Part shown: positions 1 to 7,782 of the stretch, piece by piece | Position numbering within the stretch: the stretch's first letter is position 1 | How the letters are laid out: the number at the start of each line of letters is the position of its first letter | Origin: DASVAL01 sp035649575 | GTDB taxonomy: Bacteria > Planctomycetota > UBA1135 > UBA2386 | DNA: 24,793 bases | Assembly: GCA_035649575.1 (NCBI GenBank) | Contig: DASRJH010000151.1 | Coordinates: 1 to 24,793 of the forward strand | Reading direction: 5' to 3' | Made by a program: the position numbers and the translations under genes | The notes under the pieces: generated by a model | The model's database searches: none | Seen by the model: the letters and a program-made list of their open reading frames with translations, nothing else | Told to the model about the DNA's origin: nothing

Positions 1-270
1 TCGCTCGCGTCGTTCGGCGCCCGCGCGCACCGGGGCAGCAAGAAGATCTACGGCACGAGCGGCAACAGCTTCGTCGCGGTCGTGGAGTTCGGGGACACGG
101 TGAAGGCGCGCGCGGTGACCGCCGGCGGCGTGAACTGCGTGCCGGGGTCGAAGCACTTCAACGATCAGGCCGAGCTCTATGCGAACGGCGCGCTGCGCGA
201 GGTCTACTTCTACCCGAGCCAGTTGCAGGGGCACACCGAACGGGTCTATCGCCCTGGCTCGAAGCAGTAG
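1..270 (+). CDS. Penicillin acylase family protein, C-terminal fragment
   Basis: The reading frame is open from base 1 to a TAG stop at 268-270, so this is the last ~89 residues of a gene that begins outside the window. The peptide contains GTSGNSFVAVVEFGD, then a segment with NDQAELYANGALREVYFY and finally HTERVYRPG. These match the conserved C-terminus of the beta subunit of penicillin/acyl-homoserine-lactone acylases (Ntn-hydrolase fold). Such proteins are exported, self-cleaving amidases of the periplasm. The catalytic N-terminal serine of the beta subunit and the signal peptide lie upstream, so activity and substrate cannot be judged. An internal GTG at 82 is in frame, but homology continues upstream of it, so it is not the start. 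The recognition rests on motif memory of the family. Confidence 0.8.
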   Translation, partial: SLASFGARAHRGSKKIYGTSGNSFVAVVEFGDTVKARAVTAGGVNCVPGSKHFNDQAELYANGALREVYFYPSQLQGHTERVYRPGSKQ

Positions 271-355
271 GGGCGGCGCCGAGTCAGGTTGCTGGCTGCT
301 CTCAGCGTCAGCCGAATGGCTGTTCGCAGAACGGCTCGGAAGTCATGATGGGACC

Positions 356-3300
356 ATGCGGCGCTACGTGGTCCTCGATGTGGTCCTGCTGGGTCTGTTC
401 TGCGCCTGTTCCGGCAAGCCGGGGACCACGGAGCCCATCACGGCCGTTCCGCTGGCGCCGCGCCACGCCGCGGAGGGCAAGCGGTTCGCGCGCCTCGACT
501 CGGCGAGCACCGGGCTCGTGTTCGCGAACGAGCTGCGCCCCGAGAACATCGTCGCCTACGTCTACTCGGGAGCCGGTCTCGCGGTCGGCGACTACGACGG
601 CAACGGCCTGCCCGACGTCTACCTCGTGTCGCAGGACGGACCGAACAAGCTGTTCAAGCAGACGTCGCCGATGCACTTCGAGGACGTTACCGCGAAGGCG
701 GGCGGGCTCGATGGCGGCGAGGCGTGGGGCACAGCGGCGACGTTCGCGGACGTCGACGGCGATCGCGACCTCGACCTCTACGTCTGCAACCTCGAGTCGC
801 CGAACCTGCTCTACCAGAACCAGGGCGACGGCACGTTCGTCGAGAAGGCCGGGCCGTTCGGGCTCGGCCATTGCGCCGCGAGCATGGGCTGCGCGTTCGC
901 CGACTACGACAACGACGGCGACCTCGATCTCTACGTGCTCGCGAACCGCGTGCTGAAGAGCCGGCTGCCGAAGGACATCGTCGCGGGCCTCACGCTGCCG
1001 AAGGCGATGCGCAAGACGAAAGCCGAGCTGTGGCGGCCGTTGCCGGTGCTGCAGAAGGACGAGCACGGCAACGCTGCAGTGCCGGCGGGCTACGAGGACG
1101 AGGTGTTCCTGGTGCCGGGAGCGCCAGCACCGTTCCAGGCGGGCCAGAGCGACCGGTTGTTCCGCAACGACGGCTACGCGCGCTGGGTCGACGTCACGCG
1201 CGAGGCAGGACTCGGCGATCACGACAACGGACTGTCCGTCGTGTGGTGGGACTACGACCGCGACGGGCGCATGGATCTGTATGTCGCGAACGACTTCCAG
1301 TCGCCTGACCACCTCTGGCACAACCTCGGCGACGGTCGGTTCGCGGACGTCACCAAGAAGATGCTGCCGCACACCGCGTTCTTCGGCATGGGCGCTGACT
1401 TCGGGGACATCGACAACGACGGCCGCTTCGACCTGCTCGTTGCCGACATGTCGAGCACGACGCACTACATGGGCAAGATGCTGATGGGCAGCATGGACCA
1501 GCATCGCTGGTTCCTGATGCACGGCAACCCGCAGCAATACATGCGCAACGCGCTGTATGTGAACACGGGCACCGGCAGGTTCCTCGAGGCCGCGCACATG
1601 GCCGGGCTCGCGAGCAGCGATTGGACGTGGTCGGTGCGCTTCGTCGATCTCGACGAGGACGGCAGGCTCGACTTCTTCGCGACGAACGGCATCCCGGTGT
1701 TCACCGACAACCCCGACATCAACGAGCAGTTCGATCGCCTGATGGCGCAGGGTCGCGAGAATGCGGCGCTCGACGTGTTCCGAGCGATCCCGCGCGTCGA
1801 GGAGAAGAACATCGCGCGGCGCAGCGCGGGCGAGCTGAAGTTCGAGGACGTTGGGGCGTTGTGGGGGCTCGACGAGGCGAGCGTCGCGCACGGAGCGGTG
1901 TTCAGCGACCTCGATCGCGACGGTGACCTCGACCTGATCGTCAACAACCTGAACGCGCCGGCGAGCCTGTTCGAGAACCGCACGGCCGACACGCACCGCG
2001 TGCTCGTCGAGTTGCGCGGGAAGCACGGCAACACGCATGGCGTCGGGGCGACGATCGAGGTCACGGCCGGCGGCGTGAAGCAGACGCGGCTCGTGTCGTT
2101 GACGCGAGGCTACATGTCGGCAGGTGAGGCGGTCGAGCACTTCGGGCTCGGTGCGGCCACGACGATCGACAAGCTCGTCGTGCAGTGGCCGAGCACGGCG
2201 AGGCAGAGCTTCGAGAAGCTGGCGGCCGACCAGCGCTACACGATCCGCGAAGAGCCGCCGCAGACGCAGTGGCACGTGTCGGACGATCGCTTCGACGACG
2301 ACGACGGCCTCTTCTGGAAGGGGCGCGAGATCCCGGTGCGTCATCGCGAACGCGACTTCGACGACTACGCGGTGCAGCCGCTGCTGCCGCATCGCCTGTC
2401 GCGGCTCGGGCCGGGCGTGGCGAGCGGCGACGTCGACGGCGACGGCCGCGACGAGCTGTGGATCGGCGGCGCCGCAGGCCAGGCCGGCACGCTCGTGCGC
2501 GCCGACAGCAAGGGCGTGTGGACGCCGATCGACGGTCCGTGGCGCGACGACGCCGAGTGCGAGGACCTCGGGGCCTGCTTCCTCGACTTCGACGGCGATG
2601 GCGACCTCGACCTCTACGTCGCGAGCGGCGGCGTCGAGGCGAACGAAGGGGCGGCGACACTGCGCGATCGCCTCTACGTGAACGACGGCAAGGCCGCGTT
2701 CACCAAGGCGGCGGCCGATGTGCTGCCCGACGTGCGCGTCAGCAAGAGCTGTGTGTGCGCGTGCGACTTCGACCGCGACGGCGACGTCGACCTGTTCGTC
2801 GGTGGCCGCGTCGTGCCGGGCCGCTTCCCGAATGCGCCATCGAGCTTCCTGTTGCGCAACGATGGCGGCCGCTTCGTCGACGCGACCAATGCGCTGCTGC
2901 CCGAGCTGCGCACCGGGGACATGGTGACGGCGGCGACCTGGACCGACCTCGACGACGACGGCTTCGTCGATCTCGTGGTCGCATCCCAGTGGCAGCCGAT
3001 CCGCGTGTTCCACAACGACGCGGGCAAGGGCTTCACGGACCGCACGCAGGCGCTCGGTCTGCACGACGTGCGCGGGCAGTGGAACAGCGTCGCCGCGGCC
3101 GACCTCGACGGCGACGGCGACGTGGACCTCGTGGCCGGCAATCTGGGCCTCAACACGAAGTACAAGGCGAGTGCCGAGAAGCCGCTGCGGCTCTACGGCA
3201 AGGACCTCGATGGCAACGGTTCGTTCGACGTCGTCGAGGCGAAGCAGCCGGCCGACACCGTGCTGCCGGTGCGCGGCCTGTCGTGCAGCAGCCAGGCGAT

Positions 3301-4063
3301 GCCGTTCGTGCGCGAGCGGTTCCCGACCTACGACGCGTTCGCGAGGGCGAACCTCGCCGAGATCTACGGCGGTGACACGTTGAAGCAGTGCCTCGAGCTC
3401 ACGTGCAACGAGCTGCGCCACGTCGTGCTCGAGAATCGCGGCGACCGGTTCGCCGTCGTGCCGCTGCCGCGCATGACGCAGATCGCGCCCGTGTTCGGCA
3501 TCGGCATCGCGGACTTCGACGGCGACGGCAACCAGGACCTGGTGCTCGCGCAGAACTTCTTCTCGCCGGAGCCCGAGACCGGGCGCTTCGACGGCGGGCT
3601 CGGCGCGCTGCTGTCCGGCAAGGGGGGCATGAAGTTCGAATTCGTTCCCGCGAGCGAGTCCATGGTCGTGATGCCCGAGGATGCCAAGGCTCTCGCCGTG
3701 CTCAGTCTCTACGGCGGCGACTCTCCCGACTTCGTCTGCGCGGTGAACGATGGCCCGGTCCGCGCCTGGGTCAACAACGTCGGTATTCTAGGGCGCGTCG
3801 GCCCGAAGCGACTCGCGGTGCGGCTCCAAGGTGCGCCCGGCAACCCGACCGCGGTCGGCGCGCGCGTCGTGCTGCGCACGCCCGACGGCAAGCAGCAGCG
3901 GCGCGAGATCACGGCCGGCAGCGGCTACCTGTCGCAATCGGAGCCGACGGCGTGGTTCGCGAACGTTCCCGCGGGCAGCAAGCTCGTAGTGCGCTGGCCC
4001 GACGGCACGACGCGGGAACATGCGCTCGACCAGACGACCGGCCGTGTGACGATCCGTCGATGA
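356..4063 (+). CDS. FG-GAP/VCBS repeat lipoprotein with two ASPIC/UnbV domains (CRTAC1-like)
   Basis: Large exported protein of 1235 residues. I place the start at ATG 356 because it gives a lipoprotein signal peptide with Cys18 (LFCAC) as the likely lipid anchor; the open frame extends upstream to 179 without signal-like sequence. Fourteen calcium-loop motifs of the form DxDxDGxxD are visible, the first at residues 79-87 (DYDGNGLPD). They fall into seven before and seven after an ASPIC/UnbV domain at about 548-637, which has the hallmark VVQWPS. A second UnbV domain ends the protein at about 1152-1235, with VVRWPDGTT. FG-GAP repeats fold as integrin-like beta-propellers, and UnbV domains accompany them in surface proteins of Planctomycetota and Bacteroidota. 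Function is probably adhesion or polymer binding at the cell surface; no catalytic motif is seen. It is flanked by an acylase gene end and converges on the 4206-5675 gene. Confidence 0.9.
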   Translation: MRRYVVLDVVLLGLFCACSGKPGTTEPITAVPLAPRHAAEGKRFARLDSASTGLVFANELRPENIVAYVYSGAGLAVGDYDGNGLPDVYLVSQDGPNKLFKQTSPMHFEDVTAKAGGLDGGEAWGTAATFADVDGDRDLDLYVCNLESPNLLYQNQGDGTFVEKAGPFGLGHCAASMGCAFADYDNDGDLDLYVLANRVLKSRLPKDIVAGLTLPKAMRKTKAELWRPLPVLQKDEHGNAAVPAGYEDEVFLVPGAPAPFQAGQSDRLFRNDGYARWVDVTREAGLGDHDNGLSVVWWDYDRDGRMDLYVANDFQSPDHLWHNLGDGRFADVTKKMLPHTAFFGMGADFGDIDNDGRFDLLVADMSSTTHYMGKMLMGSMDQHRWFLMHGNPQQYMRNALYVNTGTGRFLEAAHMAGLASSDWTWSVRFVDLDEDGRLDFFATNGIPVFTDNPDINEQFDRLMAQGRENAALDVFRAIPRVEEKNIARRSAGELKFEDVGALWGLDEASVAHGAVFSDLDRDGDLDLIVNNLNAPASLFENRTADTHRVLVELRGKHGNTHGVGATIEVTAGGVKQTRLVSLTRGYMSAGEAVEHFGLGAATTIDKLVVQWPSTARQSFEKLAADQRYTIREEPPQTQWHVSDDRFDDDDGLFWKGREIPVRHRERDFDDYAVQPLLPHRLSRLGPGVASGDVDGDGRDELWIGGAAGQAGTLVRADSKGVWTPIDGPWRDDAECEDLGACFLDFDGDGDLDLYVASGGVEANEGAATLRDRLYVNDGKAAFTKAAADVLPDVRVSKSCVCACDFDRDGDVDLFVGGRVVPGRFPNAPSSFLLRNDGGRFVDATNALLPELRTGDMVTAATWTDLDDDGFVDLVVASQWQPIRVFHNDAGKGFTDRTQALGLHDVRGQWNSVAAADLDGDGDVDLVAGNLGLNTKYKASAEKPLRLYGKDLDGNGSFDVVEAKQPADTVLPVRGLSCSSQAMPFVRERFPTYDAFARANLAEIYGGDTLKQCLELTCNELRHVVLENRGDRFAVVPLPRMTQIAPVFGIGIADFDGDGNQDLVLAQNFFSPEPETGRFDGGLGALLSGKGGMKFEFVPASESMVVMPEDAKALAVLSLYGGDSPDFVCAVNDGPVRAWVNNVGILGRVGPKRLAVRLQGAPGNPTAVGARVVLRTPDGKQQRREITAGSGYLSQSEPTAWFANVPAGSKLVVRWPDGTTREHALDQTTGRVTIRR

Positions 4064-4140
4064 AACCCAAGCTTGCCGCCATGCTCGCGTAGGGCCCGGG
4101 CTAGGTTCGCGCCATCGACCATGTCGCTCACCATACTGCG

Positions 4141-4171
4141 GCGCGTCCGCGCGAGCCTGCCTCGGACGCGC
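4141..4171. terminator. Inverted repeat between convergent genes, possible bidirectional terminator
   Basis: A perfect 9-bp inverted repeat (GCGCGTCCG at 4141-4149, CGGACGCGC at 4163-4171) with a 13-nt loop lies in the 142-bp gap between two convergent genes. No clear T-tract follows on either strand, so intrinsic termination is only suggested by its position. Confidence 0.35.
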
Positions 4172-4205
4172 GCGCTGGTTCTCGTCTCCGTTGCTTTGGC
4201 CAGAT

Positions 4206-5675
4206 CTACAGCACGCCGATCGTAAGCTGCAGCGCGTTCGAGCTCGTTGCGGCGGTGATGACGAGACTCGCCGAGATTTCGAGCGGCACCACCTGTTCGT
4301 GCACCTGCAGGCCCGCGAGCGCTGGCGAGTTCGGCAAGACGATCATCGTGGACGCGGCGCCGGCCGTGGGAAACAGGACCTCGAGGAAGTCCGGGCTCGC
4401 GCGTAACACGCAGCCCGGCAGGGCCTGCGGCAGCACGTTGACCAGCGGAGTCGACAGCGGCGTGAACCCGACGACGTGAACGGCGATGCCGAGCGCGGGC
4501 AGGCCGGTCGCAGTCGCGCGGAACGTGCTGCCGACCCACGGCAGGTTCGTCGGCGCGAGCGACACGACGCCGGCAGAGCCGGTGCAACCGGTGCCGATCA
4601 CCGCGGTCGTCGCGGGGCACGTCGTCGTCAGCCGCGCGACGTTCGCCGAGCCGGTGCCGCCGATCGTCGTGAACGTGCCGCCGGCGAGCAGGTCGCCGTT
4701 CGAGAAGCTCGCGAGCGTCCATGCGGCGCTGTCCATGCCGCCGCCGAGCACGGACCACGACGTGCCGTTCCATCGGCTGACGAGGTTGGGCTGCGCGGAC
4801 GGCGCCAGGCCGCCGGCGGCGACGAGGTCGCCGTTCGGCAGCGCCGCGAGAGCGCGCGCGCTGTGCTGGAGCCCCGGCAACGCCGACCACGTCGTGCCGT
4901 CGAAGCGCGCGACGAACACGGCGTTGACGCCGCCGATGCCGCTGAACGCGCCGCCCGCGACGACATCGCCGTTGTCGAGCAGCAGCAGCGAGCGCACGTC
5001 GCCGTTGCAGCTCCCGAGCGGCGACCAGGCCGTGCCGTTCCACTCGTGCACGCCGAACGCACCGGAGAAGGTGCCGCCGGCGACGACGTTGCCGTTGGGC
5101 CGCGTCGCGAGTGCCGCGACGAACGTCGGTCCGCTGCCCATCGGCAGCCACGCGGTGCCGTTCCACTCGGCGACGCCGAACTCGCCGCCCGCGATGATGT
5201 TGCCGTTCGGCAGCACCGCGAGCGCGCGCACGATGCCGCCGGGCCCCGCGCCGAAGGCGGACCACGCGGTGCCGTTCCAGCGCGCGACGTTGTGCGCCAC
5301 CAGGCCGCCCGCGTGCGCGAACCCGCCGCCGGCGACGAGGGCCCCGTTCGGCAGCCGCAGCACGGCGATCACGGTGCTGTCGACGCCCGTGCCGAGCGCC
5401 GACCACGAGTTCACGATCGGGTCGTACAACGCGACGTGCGTCGGCGCTCCGACCGGGCCGAGGCCGAAGAAGCCGCCGACCAGTGCCTGCGGGTTCGCCG
5501 GGCCGGGGCCGTCCGGATCGAACGCGTGCGAGGCGAACACGGGACCGTTCGGACCGGCGCCGACGGACGGTACCCACTGCGTCGAGCACTGCGCAGCCGC
5601 ATCGTGTGCGAGCACGGTTACGGTTGCGGCGAGCAGAACGAAGACGGCGAACGGATGCGGGCGCATGCGGATCAT
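4206..5675 (-). CDS. Secreted WNGTAWS-repeat (propeller-like) protein with C-terminal module
   Basis: Protein of 489 residues starting at ATG 5675, with a second possible ATG three codons in. A Sec signal peptide covers residues 1-28 and should be cut after AHDAAA. The body has about six repeats of ~45 residues, each with a pattern like ARWNGTAWSxLGxG followed by ALxxLPNGDLVAGGxF. This resembles delta-60/Kelch-like units and suggests one beta-propeller. From about residue 345 comes a separate ~130-residue C-terminal module, starting near a GTGC motif and ending in NALQLTIGVL. From memory, modules of this type end many secreted planctomycetal proteins, and they could be sorting or stability domains. 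The gene is divergent from the potassium channel and converges on the FG-GAP lipoprotein. No enzyme motif is seen and the function is unknown. Confidence 0.85.
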   Translation of the reverse strand: MIRMRPHPFAVFVLLAATVTVLAHDAAAQCSTQWVPSVGAGPNGPVFASHAFDPDGPGPANPQALVGGFFGLGPVGAPTHVALYDPIVNSWSALGTGVDSTVIAVLRLPNGALVAGGGFAHAGGLVAHNVARWNGTAWSAFGAGPGGIVRALAVLPNGNIIAGGEFGVAEWNGTAWLPMGSGPTFVAALATRPNGNVVAGGTFSGAFGVHEWNGTAWSPLGSCNGDVRSLLLLDNGDVVAGGAFSGIGGVNAVFVARFDGTTWSALPGLQHSARALAALPNGDLVAAGGLAPSAQPNLVSRWNGTSWSVLGGGMDSAAWTLASFSNGDLLAGGTFTTIGGTGSANVARLTTTCPATTAVIGTGCTGSAGVVSLAPTNLPWVGSTFRATATGLPALGIAVHVVGFTPLSTPLVNVLPQALPGCVLRASPDFLEVLFPTAGAASTMIVLPNSPALAGLQVHEQVVPLEISASLVITAATSSNALQLTIGVL

Positions 5676-5726
5676 CTCATGGAAGGTCGGATCGCGGCGA
5701 TCGGTGCGATCCTAGCGCGCGCGAGT

Positions 5727-5755
5727 GGGGGACGCACCCCCGAACGCTGTCGAAG
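5727..5755. repeat. Hairpin repeat element, copy 1
   Basis: GGGGG, a 5-nt loop and CCCCC, followed by GAACGCTGTCGAAG. The arms and the 14-nt flank closely match a second element at 14831-14859 (16 of 19 bases identical from the C-run onward). Both lie between divergent genes. This copy is about 50 nt upstream of the minus-strand start at 5675 and about 55 nt upstream of the channel start at 5811. It could be a dispersed repeat or an RNA hairpin in a leader. Confidence 0.4.
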
Positions 5756-5810
5756 AAACTTGACGGCCACTCGCTCAGGAACCCCGCGCGCGATCCATAC
5801 CATCCCGGAC

Positions 5811-6635
5811 ATGACTCTTCGCCGCCGCGTTCACCTCGTCCTCGCCGGCAACGAACCGACCGCCGCCGCGCGCACGGTTCGCCTCTCGCTCGGCGCGCTG
5901 ATCGTCGTCAATGTCGTCGCGATCGTGCTCGAGTCCGTGCCCGACCTCGCAGAGCGCTACGCGGGCTGGTTCGCGAGCCTCGAGACGTTCTCGGTGATCG
6001 TGTTCAGCGTCGAATACGCGGCGCGGCTGTGGATCGCGTCCGAGCAGCCGCAGTTCGCGCACCCGATCAAGGGCCGGCTGCGTTGGATGATCACGCCGGC
6101 TGCGCTGATCGACCTCGCGGCGATCCTGCCGAGCCTGCTCTCGGCCAGTGGCGTCGACCTGCGCGTGCTGCGCGTGTTGCGCCTGTCGCGGCTCGTGCGC
6201 ATCGCGAAGCTCGGCCGCTACTCGATCGCGGCGCAGACGCTGCAGCAGGTGCTGCGCTCCAAGGCCCCTGATCTGATCGCATTGCTCGTGCTGCTCATGG
6301 TGATGCTCGTCGTCGCGTCGGCCGGCATGTTCCACCTCGAGCACGACGCGCAGCCGCAGACGTTCTCGAGCATCCCGGCGACGATGTGGTGGGGCATCGT
6401 CACGCTGACGACGATCGGCTACGGCGACATGGCGCCGGTGACGGCGCTCGGCCGCGTGCTCGGCGGCGTCATCGCGGTGCTCGGAATCGGCATGTTCGCG
6501 TTGCCGGCCGGTCTGCTCGGCGCCGCGTTCGTCGAGGAGCTCGGCAAGGCAAGGGAACGGCTCGCGGGCACGCGCGCCGCGCCGGCCAAGGCCAAGTCGA
6601 GCTGTCCGCACTGCGGCAAGCCGCTGCCGCTCTGA
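5811..6635 (+). CDS. Voltage-gated potassium channel subunit (Kv/KvAP-type)
   Basis: Inner-membrane ion channel of 274 residues, the usual length for bacterial Kv-like channels. S1 (about 23-43), S2 (58-76) and S3 (93-110) precede an S4 sensor with arginines at every third position (R118, R121, R124, R127, R130). S5 covers about 154-174. The pore loop carries the potassium selectivity filter TIGYGD at 201-206, and S6 follows at about 212-240. The ATG at 5811 is chosen because it begins just before the S1 region; the frame is open upstream but with no channel-like sequence. An odd point is the cytoplasmic C-terminus, which ends in CPHCGKPLPL (C265, C268), half of a zinc ribbon. In a tetramer four such pairs could meet. 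It is divergent from the secreted repeat gene and converges on the ABC permease with a 10-bp gap. Confidence 0.93.
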   Translation: MTLRRRVHLVLAGNEPTAAARTVRLSLGALIVVNVVAIVLESVPDLAERYAGWFASLETFSVIVFSVEYAARLWIASEQPQFAHPIKGRLRWMITPAALIDLAAILPSLLSASGVDLRVLRVLRLSRLVRIAKLGRYSIAAQTLQQVLRSKAPDLIALLVLLMVMLVVASAGMFHLEHDAQPQTFSSIPATMWWGIVTLTTIGYGDMAPVTALGRVLGGVIAVLGIGMFALPAGLLGAAFVEELGKARERLAGTRAAPAKAKSSCPHCGKPLPL

Positions 6636-6645
6636 AGCAGTGAGG

Positions 6646-7782
6646 TCAGTCGAGCGTGCGCCGGTAGCGGCCCACGCCGATTACGAGCGCGACCGCGGTG
6701 AACAGCGCGATCGGCCACACGTGGCCGGCGACGTCGGCGAAGCCGTTGCCCTTGAGCATGATGCCGCGCACGACGCGCAGGTAGTGCGTGAGCGGGAACA
6801 CCTCGCCGACCGCTTGCGCCCAGCCGGGCATGCCGCGGAACGGGAACATGAACCCGCTGAGCAGGATCGACGGCAGGAAGAAGAACATGCCCATCTGCAT
6901 CGCCTGCCGCTGATTCTCCGCGACTGTCGAGAACGTGATGCCGACCGCGAGATTGGCCGCGATGAACACCGCGGACAGCACGACGAGCAGCCAGGCACTG
7001 CCGAGCATCGGCACGTCGAAGCCGTAGCGCGCGGCGATCAGGATCAGCGCGACCTGCACGTAGCCGACGAGCACGTACGGCACGATCTTGCCGATCAGCA
7101 CCTCGAGCGGACGCGTCGGCATCGACAGCAGGTTCTCCATCGTGCCGGTCTCGCGCTCGCGCGTGATCGCGAGGCCCGTGATCAGGACGAGCGTCATCGT
7201 GAGCACGACGCCCATGAGCCCCGGCACGATGCTGTACTGCGTGATCGCCTCCGGGTTGTAGAGCGTGTGGATGCGCAGCTCGACGGGGCCGGCTCGCGGC
7301 TGCAGCGGCGCGAGCGGGCCTGTGAGGTTGCGCTGCAGCGAGCTGTCGACGATGCGTTGCAGGTTGCCGACCGCGTTGCCGGCAGAGCCCGGATCGGTGC
7401 CGTCGGTCTCGACGAGGATCGCCGGGCGCGCGCCACGCCACACGTCGTGCGTGAACAGCGGTGGGACGTTGACGACGAACTGCACTTCGCCGCGCGTGAG
7501 CACCTGCTGTGCCTCCTCCTCGGTCGACAGCGTCGCCCTGACGTCGAAATAGCCGCTGTTCTGCATCGCCGCAACGAGCGCACGGCCGGCGGGTCCGTGG
7601 TCGGCGAGCACGACCGCGGTCGGGAGGTGCTTGGGGTCGAGGTTGATCGCGAAGCTGAACAGTACGAGCTGCAGCAGCGGGATGCCGACCATCATCGCGA
7701 AGGTGACGCGGTCGCGGCGCATCTGCACGAACTCCTTCTGCACCATCGCCGCGAAGCGGCCGATCGAGAACAGGCGGCTCAT
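6646..7782 (-). CDS. ABC-2 type transporter permease (YbhR/YhhJ-like)
   Basis: Integral membrane subunit of an ABC exporter, 378 residues. One N-terminal transmembrane helix (about 27-49, VTFAMMVGIPLLQLVLFS) is followed by a periplasmic domain of about 130 residues and then five or so further helices, the layout of ABC-2 permeases. The conserved ABC-2 coupling stretch RERETGTMENLLSMPTRPLE follows the second helix. The start ATG overlaps the stop of the ATPase gene (7779-7782 reads ATGA on the coding strand), so the two are translationally coupled. With the ATPase and the HlyD-like lipoprotein it forms a YbhGFSR-like exporter of drugs or other hydrophobic compounds; the substrate cannot be read from the sequence. 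Only one permease is present, so a homodimer is expected. Confidence 0.93.
   Translation of the reverse strand: MSRLFSIGRFAAMVQKEFVQMRRDRVTFAMMVGIPLLQLVLFSFAINLDPKHLPTAVVLADHGPAGRALVAAMQNSGYFDVRATLSTEEEAQQVLTRGEVQFVVNVPPLFTHDVWRGARPAILVETDGTDPGSAGNAVGNLQRIVDSSLQRNLTGPLAPLQPRAGPVELRIHTLYNPEAITQYSIVPGLMGVVLTMTLVLITGLAITRERETGTMENLLSMPTRPLEVLIGKIVPYVLVGYVQVALILIAARYGFDVPMLGSAWLLVVLSAVFIAANLAVGITFSTVAENQRQAMQMGMFFFLPSILLSGFMFPFRGMPGWAQAVGEVFPLTHYLRVVRGIMLKGNGFADVAGHVWPIALFTAVALVIGVGRYRRTLD

Noticed and set aside
308..3421. 1037-codon open frame on the minus strand opposite the FG-GAP lipoprotein gene
   Set aside because: The translation is low-complexity Arg/Val/Ala/Glu and mirrors the repeated calcium-loop codons. 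It is a high-GC antisense shadow of a well-supported gene.
4122..4226. Possible 34-codon plus-strand frame (MSLTILRRVRASLPRT...)
   Set aside because: No ribosome-binding site; it contains the inverted repeat, overlaps the end of the convergent gene, and is Arg-rich as expected by chance.
3925..5589. 554-codon minus-strand frame overlapping the secreted repeat gene
   Set aside because: Arg-rich translation with no domain; it overlaps the clear signal-peptide protein in another frame.
4476..5810. Long upstream extension of the potassium-channel frame
   Set aside because: The extension is antisense to the secreted repeat gene and has no protein-like character; the channel begins at 5811.
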